This document shows, piece after piece, positions 37,601-46,525 of a DNA stretch of 64,000 nt. The notes under the pieces were generated by a model that saw nothing but the letters and a program-made list of their open reading frames with translations, searched no databases and was not told the origin of the DNA. Origin of the DNA: Cognatilysobacter xinjiangensis (lineage in GTDB: Bacteria > Pseudomonadota > Gammaproteobacteria > Xanthomonadales > Xanthomonadaceae); contig NZ_BMXY01000001.1 in assembly GCF_014651995.1 (NCBI RefSeq), forward strand, positions 558,001 to 622,000, read 5' to 3'. Position 1 is the stretch's first letter. Each line of letters begins with the position of its first letter. The translations under genes were made by a program, and so were the position numbers.

Positions 37601-38560
37601 TCAGGCCGCTTCGTAGGCCCCGTAACCGCGCAGGCGCTCGTAGCGGCGCTTCACAAGGTCCGCCGGCTGCATGCCGGACAGCGCGTCCAGCTCGTTCAGC
37701 AGCACCGTCTTCAGGCGGCGGGCCATCTGGCGCGGATTGCGGTGCGCGCCGCCGGTGGGCTCGCGCACCACCTTGTCGACCAGGCCCAGCGAGTGCAGGC
37801 GGCGGGCGGTGAGGCCGAGCTGCTCGGCGGCGTCCTTGGCCTTGTCGGCCGACTTCCAGAGGATGGACGCGCAGCCTTCCGGCGAGATCACCGAGTAGGT
37901 GCTGTATTCGAGCATCAGCGTGCGGTCGCCGACGCCGATCGCCAGCGCGCCGCCGGAGCCGCCTTCGCCGACCACGGTGCAGACCACCGGGATCTTCAGC
38001 TCCGCCATCTCCATCAGGTTGCGCGCGATGGCCTCGGACTGGCCGCGCTCCTCCGCGCCGATGCCGGGGTAGGCGCCGGGCGTGTCGATGAAGGTCAGCA
38101 GCGGGATGCCGAAGCGCTCGGCCATCTTCATCAGGCGCAGCGCCTTGCGGTAACCCTCCGGGCGCGGCATGCCGAAGTTGCGGCGCACCTTGGTCTTGGT
38201 GTCGCGGCCCTTCTGGTGGCCGATGATCATCACGCTGCGGCCGTCGATGCGGCCGATGCCGCCGACGATGGCGGCGTCGTCGGAATAGGCGCGGTCGCCG
38301 TGCAGTTCGTGGAACTCCTCGCACATGGTCTCGATGTAGTCGAGCGTGTACGGGCGCTGCGGATGGCGCGCCAGCTGCGAGACCTGCCACGGGGTGAGGT
38401 CGCGGAAGATCTGCGCGGTGCGCCGGCGGACCTTGTCCTGCAGGGCGCGGATCTCGGGGTCGGCCCCGAGCGAACTGCCGTCGCTGGCCTGCCGCAGTTC
38501 GGCGATCTTCGCTTCAAGATCGGCGATGGGCTGCTCGAAATCGAGGTAGTTCGGGTTCAT
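37601..38560 (-). CDS. accA: Acetyl-CoA carboxylase carboxyltransferase subunit alpha
   Basis: A 319-residue subunit that, with AccD, transfers carboxyl from biotin to acetyl-CoA, the first step of fatty acid synthesis. It opens [18 protein letters not shown], typical of the family, and contains [18 protein letters not shown] and [12 protein letters not shown], the acyl-CoA-binding and oxyanion-loop blocks. Full length (E. coli 319). It lies 80 nt after dnaE, as in E. coli. Confidence 0.98.
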   Translation of the reverse strand: MNPNYLDFEQPIADLEAKIAELRQASDGSSLGADPEIRALQDKVRRRTAQIFRDLTPWQVSQLARHPQRPYTLDYIETMCEEFHELHGDRAYSDDAAIVGGIGRIDGRSVMIIGHQKGRDTKTKVRRNFGMPRPEGYRKALRLMKMAERFGIPLLTFIDTPGAYPGIGAEERGQSEAIARNLMEMAELKIPVVCTVVGEGGSGGALAIGVGDRTLMLEYSTYSVISPEGCASILWKSADKAKDAAEQLGLTARRLHSLGLVDKVVREPTGGAHRNPRQMARRLKTVLLNELDALSGMQPADLVKRRYERLRGYGAYEAA

Positions 38561-38640
38561 GCGCTACCGGACGGGTGAAAGGCGGGCAGTGTAGCCGCGC
38601 CGGGTCCGCATACGCATCCGTCCGCAGCGTATGGGCCGGC

Positions 38641-41600
38641 TCAGTGCGCCCAGGGCTTGGAAAGGGCCAGTTTCACGGTTAGCACGCCCGGGGTGGCCCG
38701 CAGGGTTTCGACCAGCTCGTTGTCGATGCGCACGCCGTTCTGGCCGTCGAGGTCGACCATGCCGGAGGCGCCGTCCACCAGCAGGTGCAGGCGGGTCGGC
38801 GTCGGGCCCGGACGGCGTGCCTGCAGTAGGGCCTCCACGCGCGCCAGCACGCCGGCCTCGCGCAGGTCCAGCCGCACCGACAGGCGCTGGGCATTGCGCC
38901 CGCAGACCTGCGAGTACTCCCAGCAGCGCTGCGCCTTGAGGGCGAAACCGCCGGAGAAGGCGTCCTCGCGCAGGCCGCCCTGCACGATCAGCAGCCTGTC
39001 GCGGCCGATCAGCGATGCGTGCTCGGCGTAGGTCTCGGCGAAGAAGGCGCATTCCAGCCGCCCCCGGCCGTCCTCGATCTGCACGAAGACCTGCGAGTCG
39101 CCCTTCTTGCGGAAGCCGACCACCAAGCCGGCGACGGTCGTTTCCATTTCCGGGCGCCATCCGCCACGGCCGCCGGTGTCCGGGCGTGAGGCCCAGATGC
39201 GCTCGAGGTCGCCGAGGTGGAAGCCGATCAGGCCGTGCACGTCCTCGCGGTAGGGGTCGAACGGATGGCCGCTGAGGTAATGGCCGAGCGTGTCGCGCTC
39301 GTGCTCCAGCAGCTTTCCGATCGGCCATTCGTCGCTTTCCGGCAGATCCAGGTGCAGCGCCGGCGCAGCGGTGTCCACACCGCCGAACAGCGAGGCCTGG
39401 CCGGCCGCGATCTCCTTCGACAGCTGGTCGGTCGCGCGCAGCACCTCGGGCACCTGCAGGAAAAGGCTGGCGCGGTTGCGACCGAGCGCGTCGAGCGCAC
39501 CGGCCTGCACCAGCGCTTCCAGCGCGCGGCGGTTGAGCTTGCCGTCGTCCACGCGCTGGCAGAGGTCGAGCAGATCCTTGAACGGGCCCGCGCGGCGCGC
39601 CTCGACGATCGACTCGCAGACGCCGCGGCCGACGCCCTTCACCGCGCCGAGGCCGTAGCGGATCGTGTCCGGCGTCGTCGCGCAGAACATGTAGGCCGAC
39701 TCGTTCGCGTCCGGCGGCAGCACCGTGAGGCCCATCGCGCGCGCTTCGTCGAGGAAGCCCGTCACCTTGTCGGTGTTGTCCATGTCCGACGACAGCACGG
39801 CCGCCATGAACTCGGCGGGGTAATGCGCCTTCAGCCACGCGGTCTGGTACGAGACCAGCGCATACGCGGCCGCGTGCGACTTGTTGAAGCCGTAGCCCGC
39901 GAACTTCTCCAGCAGGTCGAAGATCGGGCCTGAAACCCTTGGCTCGATGCCGTGGTGCTCCATCGCACCGGCCTCGAACTTCACGCGCTCCTTGGCCATC
40001 TCCTCGGGCTTCTTCTTGCCCATCGCGCGGCGCAGCAGGTCGGCGCCGCCGAGCGAGTAGCCGCCCAGGATCTGCGCGGTCTGCATGACCTGCTCCTGGT
40101 AGACCACCACGCCGTAGGTCGGCGCCAGCACGGGCTCCAGCAACGGATGCGGGTACTGCACCTCCTGGCGGCCGTGCTTTCGCTCGATGAAGTCCGGGAT
40201 CAGGTCCATCGGGCCCGGGCGATACAGCGACACGAGCGCGATGAGGTCGTCGAAGCGGTCGGGCTGCGCGCGCTTGAGCAGTTCGCGCATGCCGCGCGAT
40301 TCGAACTGGAAGACGGCGACGGTGTCGCCGCGCGCGAACACCTCGTAGGCCTTCGCATCGTCCAGCGGCAGCGTGGTGATGTCGAGCGGCGCGGCGCCTT
40401 CCTTCGCGCGGCGCGCGTTGATCGCCTTCACCGCCCAGTCGATGATCGTGAGCGTGCGCAGGCCGAGGAAGTCGAACTTCACGAGGCCCACGGCCTCGAC
40501 GTCGTCCTTGTCGAACTGCGTGACCGGGTTGCGGCCGCGGCCGCCCTCGTCGTGTTCGGCGAACAGCGGGCAGAAGTCGCTCAGGGGCGACGGCGCGATC
40601 ACGACGCCGCCCGCGTGCTTGCCCGCGTTGCGGGTCAGGTCTTCGAGCTGCAGCGCGAGGTCGACGAGGTCGCGCACGTCGTCCTCGGCGTTGTAGCGCG
40701 TGATGAACTCGCCGATGGAGCGCTCGGGGTCCTTCTTCGCGCGCTCGCTGCGGCCCAGCACGTCTTCCAGCGAGAGCGGGTCGGCCGGGATCAGCGGGAT
40801 GAGCTTGGAGATCGAATCGACGAAGCCATAGCCATGGCCCAGCACGCGGCCGCAGTCGCGCACCACCGCCTTCGCCGACATCGTGCCGTAGGTGATGATC
40901 TGGCTGACGCGGTCGCGCCCGTACTTGCGCGCGACGTAGTCGATCACCTCGTCGCGGCGATCCATGCAGAAGTCGATGTCGAAGTCGGGCATCGACACGC
41001 GTTCGGGGTTGAGGAAGCGCTCGAACAGCAGGTCGTAGGGCAGGGGATCGAGGTCGGTGATGCCGAGCGCCCATGCCACCAGCGAACCCGCACCGGAACC
41101 ACGACCGGGCCCGACCGGGATGCCCTGCTGCTTACCCCAGTTGATGAAGTCCGCGACGATCAGGAAGTAGCCCGGGAACCCCATCTTGATGATGACGTCG
41201 AGCTCGCGCTCCAGGCGCGCGTCGTAGTCCTCGCGCGTGCGGCCGTCGGACGGCGGCGCCTTCTCGAGACGCTTGGCGAGGCCCTCGCGCGCGCTGTTGC
41301 GCAGCCACGATTCGATGGTGTGCTCGCTCGGCACCGGGAACGCCGGCAGTGCGTACTCGCCGAGCTTCATCTCGACGTTGCAGCGCATGGCGAGCGAATG
41401 CGCGTTCTCGATCGCGTCGGGCACGTCGCAAAACAGCTCGTCCATGTCGTCGCAGGACTTGAGGAACTGCTGCGGGCTGTACTCGCGCGGGCGCTTGGGG
41501 TCGTCCAGCACGCGGCCGGTCGCGATGCAGACGCGCGCCTCGTGCGCTTCGAAGCCGGACTCGTCGAGGAAGCGCACGTCGTTCGTCGCGACCACCGGGA

Positions 41601-42168
41601 TTTCGCGCAGCGAAGACGCATGGAGCGCGAACGAGTTGAATGCTTCCTCGCCCTTGCGCCCGGTGCGCGTCAGTTCGAGATGCAGGCGCTCGCCGAAGAC
41701 GTCCTTCCAGTCGACCAGCCAGGCCTCGGCGAGGTCGTGCCGACCGCCGCCCGCGAGCTGCGCAGCCAGGCTGCCACAACCGGCGAGTGCGAACAGGCCG
41801 CGGTTGTCCTCGCGCAGCCATTCCGGGCGCAGTGCGACGCCGTCGTTGCGATGGCCTTCCATCCACATGCGCGTGAGCAGGCGCGAGAGCGTCAGGTAGC
41901 CCTGGCGATCACGGCAGAGCAGCGTCATGCGCGTCGCCGCCTCGTTGCCGTCGGCCAGCGTCACGTCCGCGCCGAGGATCGGCTTGATGCCCGCGCCCTC
42001 GGCCTTCTTGTAGAACTTCACCGCGGCAAAGAGGTTGTTGATGTCGGTCAGCGCGACGGCCGGCTGGCCGAGGTCGACCGAACGCTTCACCAGCTCGCCG
42101 ATGCGGATCGTCGAGTCGGCGAGCGAGTACTCGCTGTGCAGGTGGAGATGAACGAAGCGGGAAGCCAT
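38641..42168 (-). CDS. dnaE: DNA polymerase III alpha subunit
   Basis: An 1175-residue replicative polymerase. Domains: PHP (HLHLHSEYSLADS near residues 7-17), palm and fingers with catalytic aspartates D395 and D397 (and D399) in PDFDIDF, helix-hairpin-helix, OB fold (about 990-1080) and tau-binding tail. It synthesises both strands with the clamp. It is in the rnhB-dnaE-accA order typical of gammaproteobacteria. Several very long open frames on other strands and frames over this gene are high-GC artefacts. Confidence 0.98.
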   Translation of the reverse strand: MASRFVHLHLHSEYSLADSTIRIGELVKRSVDLGQPAVALTDINNLFAAVKFYKKAEGAGIKPILGADVTLADGNEAATRMTLLCRDRQGYLTLSRLLTRMWMEGHRNDGVALRPEWLREDNRGLFALAGCGSLAAQLAGGGRHDLAEAWLVDWKDVFGERLHLELTRTGRKGEEAFNSFALHASSLREIPVVATNDVRFLDESGFEAHEARVCIATGRVLDDPKRPREYSPQQFLKSCDDMDELFCDVPDAIENAHSLAMRCNVEMKLGEYALPAFPVPSEHTIESWLRNSAREGLAKRLEKAPPSDGRTREDYDARLERELDVIIKMGFPGYFLIVADFINWGKQQGIPVGPGRGSGAGSLVAWALGITDLDPLPYDLLFERFLNPERVSMPDFDIDFCMDRRDEVIDYVARKYGRDRVSQIITYGTMSAKAVVRDCGRVLGHGYGFVDSISKLIPLIPADPLSLEDVLGRSERAKKDPERSIGEFITRYNAEDDVRDLVDLALQLEDLTRNAGKHAGGVVIAPSPLSDFCPLFAEHDEGGRGRNPVTQFDKDDVEAVGLVKFDFLGLRTLTIIDWAVKAINARRAKEGAAPLDITTLPLDDAKAYEVFARGDTVAVFQFESRGMRELLKRAQPDRFDDLIALVSLYRPGPMDLIPDFIERKHGRQEVQYPHPLLEPVLAPTYGVVVYQEQVMQTAQILGGYSLGGADLLRRAMGKKKPEEMAKERVKFEAGAMEHHGIEPRVSGPIFDLLEKFAGYGFNKSHAAAYALVSYQTAWLKAHYPAEFMAAVLSSDMDNTDKVTGFLDEARAMGLTVLPPDANESAYMFCATTPDTIRYGLGAVKGVGRGVCESIVEARRAGPFKDLLDLCQRVDDGKLNRRALEALVQAGALDALGRNRASLFLQVPEVLRATDQLSKEIAAGQASLFGGVDTAAPALHLDLPESDEWPIGKLLEHERDTLGHYLSGHPFDPYREDVHGLIGFHLGDLERIWASRPDTGGRGGWRPEMETTVAGLVVGFRKKGDSQVFVQIEDGRGRLECAFFAETYAEHASLIGRDRLLIVQGGLREDAFSGGFALKAQRCWEYSQVCGRNAQRLSVRLDLREAGVLARVEALLQARRPGPTPTRLHLLVDGASGMVDLDGQNGVRIDNELVETLRATPGVLTVKLALSKPWAH

Positions 42169-42217
42169 GCGGTCCTGACGGGCCGGTCGCGAGGCGGCAG
42201 TGTTGCGGCTTGGCAGC

Positions 42218-42913
42218 CTAGCAGCCGGCCGTCTCAGGGTCAGGACTTGACATGGGATCGGTCGCGATCGCGTCCAGCAGGTTCAGGACGGGTTCGCGCA
42301 TCGCGCCGCGCACCGGCGCGAAGCTGCGGCGGTGCTCCGGGCAGGGGCCGTGTTCGGCCAGCGCGGCCAGGTGCTGCGGCGTCGAGTAGCCCTTGTGCTG
42401 GTCGAAGCCGTACTGCGGGAAGCGCGCGTGCATCTCGACCATCAGCGCGTCGCGATGGGTCTTGGCGAGGATGGACGCGGCCATGATCGACCGACAGCGC
42501 GCGTCGCCGCCCACCCAGGCCTCGCCCGGGCAGCACAGGCCCTTGGGCACCACGTTGCCGTCGATGCGGGCGAGGTCCGCGGCGTGGCGCACCGCCTCCA
42601 CGCACTGGCGCATGCCGAGCATGGTGGCGTGGAAGATGTTCAGGCGGTCGATCGTGTCGACGTCGATCACCGCCACGTGCCAGGCCAGCGCGCGCTCGCG
42701 GATGCGGATCGCGAGCACGTCGCGGCGGTCCGCGTCGAGCTGCTTGGAATCGTTGAGGCCGTTGATCGGCGTGCGGCCGGGCGCGAACACGACGGCCGCG
42801 ACCACCACGGGCCCGGCGAGCGGGCCGCGGCCGGCCTCGTCCACGCCGGCAATGCGCTGCGGCGCGGGGGGCACGGCGATGTCGAGGACGAGCTGCGGCG
42901 CGGAATCAGCCAT
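42218..42913 (-). CDS. rnhB: Ribonuclease HII
   Basis: A 231-residue enzyme that removes ribonucleotides and RNA-DNA hybrids. [15 protein letters not shown] carries the first catalytic Asp-Glu pair, and [10 protein letters not shown] and [11 protein letters not shown] are conserved. The ATG at 42913 lies inside the end of lpxB (8-nt overlap), which implies coupling; a start 17 codons earlier is less likely. It has a short extra C-terminal tail (about 20 residues). Confidence 0.96.
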   Translation of the reverse strand: MADSAPQLVLDIAVPPAPQRIAGVDEAGRGPLAGPVVVAAVVFAPGRTPINGLNDSKQLDADRRDVLAIRIRERALAWHVAVIDVDTIDRLNIFHATMLGMRQCVEAVRHAADLARIDGNVVPKGLCCPGEAWVGGDARCRSIMAASILAKTHRDALMVEMHARFPQYGFDQHKGYSTPQHLAALAEHGPCPEHRRSFAPVRGAMREPVLNLLDAIATDPMSSPDPETAGC

Positions 42914-44084
42914 GCCGCGAGGATACGACCTCGGCGATGGCCTCGGCCGCGCGCGCTGACGCATCGCGACGCAGTTCGCGATGCAGGTTCATGAACCGGG
43001 GCGCGAGCTCGGCCGCGGCCAAGGGATCGCGGAACCAGTGCAGGACCGCATCGGCAAGCTTCGCGGGCGTACAGTCGGCCTGCATGAGCTCCGGCACCAC
43101 CTCGTCGCCCGCGAGGATGTTCGGCAACGCGTAGCGGCTGACCTTGAGCATGCCGAGGCCCTTCACCAGTCGATAGGTCGACGCCGCGACCTTGTAGGCC
43201 ACCACCATCGGCCGCTTGGCGAGCATGCCTTCGAGAGTGGCGGTGCCGGAGGCCAGCAGTACGACGTCGCTCGCGATCATCAGGGTGCGTGCGCGGCCGT
43301 CGATGACGGTCAGCGCATCGGCTAGCGCGTCGCGTGCCGGCGATGCCGCGAGCACGCGCTCGAAGGTTTCGCGGGCGCGACGGTCCGCCATCGGCGCGAC
43401 AACGCGGAGGTCGGGCATCGCCTGGCGTACGCGGGCGGCGGCTTCGAGGAAATCGGCGCCGAGACGTTCGATCTCGCCGGTTCGCGAGCCCGGTAGCAGT
43501 GCGAGCACCGGCGTGTCGTCAGGCAGGCCCAGCGCGGTGCGGGCCGCGGCGCGATCGGGCTCCAGGGGCATTTCGTCGGCCAGCGGATGCCCGACGAAGC
43601 GCGCATCCACGCCGTGCTTGGCGTAGATCGCCGGCTCCATCGGGAACAGGCAGAGCACGCGGTCGGCCGAGCGCCCGATCTTCGCCGCGCGCCCCTCGCG
43701 CCAGGCCCAGACCGACGGGCTGACGTAGTGCACCGTCGGGATGCCGCGTCGCTTGAGCCAGCGCTCGACCGGAAGGTTGAAATCGGGTGCGTCGATGCCG
43801 ACGAACACGTCCGGCCGCCAGTCGAGCAGGCGCCTGCGCAGTTCGCGGCGCAGACGTAGCAGGCGCGGGAGGTGGCGTAGCACCTCGGCGAGGCCCATCA
43901 CCGCGAGTTCGCCCGCATCCCACCACGCATCGAGGCCGGCGGCGCGCATGCGGTCGCCGCCGATGCCGGCGAACTGCGCGTCGGGGAAACGCGCACGCAG
44001 CGCGTCCACCAAGCCTGCGCCCAAGAGATCGCCGGAAGCTTCGCCGGCAACGATCGCGATACGGACGGGGCGATGGGCGGCCAT
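42906..44084 (-). CDS. lpxB: Lipid-A-disaccharide synthase
   Basis: A 392-residue glycosyltransferase that joins UDP-diacylglucosamine and lipid X to form the lipid A disaccharide. The N-terminus ([17 protein letters not shown]), then [10 protein letters not shown] and [11 protein letters not shown], are diagnostic. The ATG at 44084 gives a length close to E. coli (382) and puts IAIVAGE at the usual place. An in-frame GTG at 44174, 12 nt after lpxA, would add 30 low-complexity residues; some xanthomonad LpxB proteins do have such tails, so it remains possible. Confidence 0.95.
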   Translation of the reverse strand: MAAHRPVRIAIVAGEASGDLLGAGLVDALRARFPDAQFAGIGGDRMRAAGLDAWWDAGELAVMGLAEVLRHLPRLLRLRRELRRRLLDWRPDVFVGIDAPDFNLPVERWLKRRGIPTVHYVSPSVWAWREGRAAKIGRSADRVLCLFPMEPAIYAKHGVDARFVGHPLADEMPLEPDRAAARTALGLPDDTPVLALLPGSRTGEIERLGADFLEAAARVRQAMPDLRVVAPMADRRARETFERVLAASPARDALADALTVIDGRARTLMIASDVVLLASGTATLEGMLAKRPMVVAYKVAASTYRLVKGLGMLKVSRYALPNILAGDEVVPELMQADCTPAKLADAVLHWFRDPLAAAELAPRFMNLHRELRRDASARAAEAIAEVVSSRHG

Positions 44085-44186
44085 CGCGGACGCACCCTCG
44101 GCGATTCCCGTCAGCGGCAGCCCGGACACGGCGCGTTCGCCGCGAGTGTTCGTAACCGGCGTGTCCTCACCCACGACGTGCGCCGC

Positions 44187-44969
44187 TCAGCGCAGCAGCG
44201 GCCGCTCGCCGCTGTCGACGAAATCGAGCAGCAGGCGCACGTCCTCGCTGTCGCCTGCAATTTCGGCGAGCTTGCTGCGTGCGTCCTCCAGCGAGCCGCC
44301 GGCGACGTAGAGCGCGCGGTAGGCACGCTTGATCGCGGCGATGCGCGTCGCGTCGAAGCCGCGGCGCTTGAGGCCCTCCGCATTGATGCCGCGCGGCCGG
44401 CCGTAGTCTTCCTGCGCGACCATCACGAAAGGCGGTACGTCGCCGTTGACGAACGCGCCCATTCCCACGAACGCGTGCGCGCCGATGCGGCAGAACTGGT
44501 GGACGCCCGCGAACCCGCTGAGGATGACGTGGTCGCCCACGGTCACGTGCCCGGCGAGCGTGGCGTTGTTCGAGAACACGCAGTCGTTGCCGACGACGCA
44601 GTCGTGCGCGACGTGCACGTAGGCGAGCAGCCAGTTGCGATCGCCGAGGCGGGTCACGCCGCCACCGCTGCCGGTGCCGCGGTTGAGCGTCACGAATTCG
44701 CGGAACGTGTTGTCGTCGCCGATCACCAGCTCGACACGCTCGCCGGCGAACTTCTTGTCCTGCGGCTCGCCGCCCACCGCGCAATGCCCGACGAAGCGGT
44801 TGCGGCGGCCGATGCGCGTCGGCCCGGTGACGCTGCAGTGCGCGCCGAACGTGGTGCCGTCGCCGACCTCGACGTCGTCGCCGATGTAGCAGAACGGCCC
44901 GACGACGACGTCGTCGCCCAGCCGCGCGCCGGCCTCGACGACCGCGCTGGGGTGCACGCGCGTCGTCAT
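44187..44969 (-). CDS. lpxA: UDP-N-acetylglucosamine acyltransferase LpxA
   Basis: A 260-residue left-handed beta-helix enzyme that starts lipid A synthesis by 3-O-acylating UDP-GlcNAc. Hexapeptide repeats run through residues 5-180. The catalytic His is in [11 protein letters not shown] and NNATLAGHV is conserved. The ATG at 44969 begins 1 nt after the fabZ stop. Full length (E. coli 262). Confidence 0.97.
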   Translation of the reverse strand: MTTRVHPSAVVEAGARLGDDVVVGPFCYIGDDVEVGDGTTFGAHCSVTGPTRIGRRNRFVGHCAVGGEPQDKKFAGERVELVIGDDNTFREFVTLNRGTGSGGGVTRLGDRNWLLAYVHVAHDCVVGNDCVFSNNATLAGHVTVGDHVILSGFAGVHQFCRIGAHAFVGMGAFVNGDVPPFVMVAQEDYGRPRGINAEGLKRRGFDATRIAAIKRAYRALYVAGGSLEDARSKLAEIAGDSEDVRLLLDFVDSGERPLLR

Positions 44970-44970
44970 G

Positions 44971-45438
44971 TCAGCCCTGCGCCTCGGCGCAGAGGATCTC
45001 AGCGCAAGCGACGACTTCGCCATCCACGCGCGCGACCGCGCCGTACATCGCCATGTTGCGGATCACGCGCTTGAGCTCGACCTCGAGCTCGAGGCGATCG
45101 CCCGGCACCACCTGCTTCATGAACTTCGCGCCGTCCACCTTGACCAGGTAGAACAGCTTCTCGCCCGCGCGCTCGTTCCCTTCCGACTGCGCCGTGAGCG
45201 TGGTCAGCAGGCCGCCGGCCTGCGCCATCGCTTCCACGATCAGCACGCCCGGCATCACCGGATTGCCCGGGAAATGCCCGGTGAAGCACGGCTCGTTGGC
45301 GGTGATGTTCTTGAACGCGAGGATGCGCTTGCGCGGCTCGAACTCGACGACGCGGTCGACCAGCAGGAACGGATAGCGATGCGGCAGGAGCTTCTCGATG
45401 CCGCGGACGTCGACGGGGAGCTGCACGGTCTGGTTCAT
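44971..45438 (-). CDS. fabZ: 3-hydroxyacyl-ACP dehydratase FabZ
   Basis: A 155-residue hotdog dehydratase of fatty acid elongation. It contains [14 protein letters not shown] and the catalytic His and Glu in [19 protein letters not shown]. Its stop is 1 nt before lpxA. Clustering with lpxD and lpxA couples fatty acid and lipid A supply, since they compete for 3-hydroxyacyl-ACP. Confidence 0.97.
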   Translation of the reverse strand: MNQTVQLPVDVRGIEKLLPHRYPFLLVDRVVEFEPRKRILAFKNITANEPCFTGHFPGNPVMPGVLIVEAMAQAGGLLTTLTAQSEGNERAGEKLFYLVKVDGAKFMKQVVPGDRLELEVELKRVIRNMAMYGAVARVDGEVVACAEILCAEAQG

Positions 45439-45504
45439 TCGGGACCTGCGTAGCGGCCGGAAGGGCCGTTGCGGAAGCCGGCAATGATACGGCGCACCGC
45501 GCGA

Positions 45505-46518
45505 TCAGTCCCGGCGCGCGCGGAACAGCCGATCCAGCTGGCGGAAGCGGGCGGCATTCCGGCGCCAGCTGCGATTGTCCATCAGCGGGGTGCCCGAGGA
45601 GTATTCGCCCGGCTCGCGGATCGAATGGGTCACCAGGCTCATCGCCGTGATCACCACCTTGTCGCAGATTTCGATGTGGCCGACGATGCCCGCCGCGCCA
45701 CCGATCAGGCAGTAGCGCCCGATCCGCGCGCTGCCCGCTACCGCCACGCAGCCGGCGATCGCCGTATGCGCGCCGATGCGGACGTTGTGGCCGATCTGGA
45801 TCTGGTTGTCGAGGCGTACGTCCTCCTCGAGCACGGTGTCGTCGATCGCGCCGCGGTCGATGGTGGTGTTGGCGCCGATCTCGCAGTCGTCACCGACCAC
45901 CACGCCGCCCAGCTGCGGCACCTTGAGCCAGGCGCCGTGCTCCATCGCGATGCCGAAGCCGTCGGCGCCCAGCACCGCGCCGGGATGGACGAGCACGCGC
46001 TCGCCGAGGCGCACGCGCGTCACCAGGGTGACACGCGCGACGAGCCGAGCGCCGGCGCCCACGAGGCAGTCCTCGCCGATCACGCAGCCGGGGCCGACGT
46101 AGGCGCCCGCGCCGATCACCGAGCGCGTACCGATGCTGACGTGCGGGCCGATGTGTGCGCTCGGGTCGACCGTCGCGCTTGCATCCACGACCGCGCTGGG
46201 ATGGGCACCCGCCGGCGCCTCCGGCTGCGACTCGAACAATGCGGCGATGCGCGCATAGGCCGAGTAGGGATCGCGCGCAACCAGCGCCGTGCCGGGCGCG
46301 GCGTCCGCGTCGGCGGCACCCAGCACCACGATGCCCGCACGCGTGGTCGCGAGCTGGCCACGGTACTTGGAATTGGAGAGGAACGTCAGCCGGTCGGGCG
46401 TCGCCTCGGCGATCGTCGCCACGCCGCGCACGCTCGTGCCCGCGTCGCCGCGGAGTTCCAAGCCGAAACGGCCGGCGAGGTCGCCGGCCGTGTAGGTCCT
46501 GCATTCCGCAGCGCTCAT
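45505..46518 (-). CDS. lpxD: UDP-3-O-acylglucosamine N-acyltransferase LpxD
   Basis: A 337-residue enzyme of lipid A synthesis, adding the second 3-hydroxyacyl chain to UDP-3-O-acyl-GlcN. N-terminal uridine-binding domain (about 1-100, with LTFLSNSKY) and C-terminal left-handed beta-helix with hexapeptide repeats. The catalytic His lies in IQIGHNVRIG. It follows bamA by only 6 nt, with no skp gene between. Confidence 0.97.
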   Translation of the reverse strand: MSAAECRTYTAGDLAGRFGLELRGDAGTSVRGVATIAEATPDRLTFLSNSKYRGQLATTRAGIVVLGAADADAAPGTALVARDPYSAYARIAALFESQPEAPAGAHPSAVVDASATVDPSAHIGPHVSIGTRSVIGAGAYVGPGCVIGEDCLVGAGARLVARVTLVTRVRLGERVLVHPGAVLGADGFGIAMEHGAWLKVPQLGGVVVGDDCEIGANTTIDRGAIDDTVLEEDVRLDNQIQIGHNVRIGAHTAIAGCVAVAGSARIGRYCLIGGAAGIVGHIEICDKVVITAMSLVTHSIREPGEYSSGTPLMDNRSWRRNAARFRQLDRLFRARRD

Positions 46519-46525
46519 CGCCGCG

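Noticed and set aside
38564-42486. Open frames of more than 800 codons over dnaE on both strands (38564-41074 minus, 39952-42486 plus)
   Set aside because: dnaE is unmistakable in its own frame. These are high-GC shadows with no motif, signal or ribosome-binding site.
44085-44174. A longer LpxB beginning at GTG 44174
   Set aside because: It would add 30 low-complexity residues with no ribosome-binding site. It cannot be excluded, as some relatives have such tails, but the ATG matches family length better.
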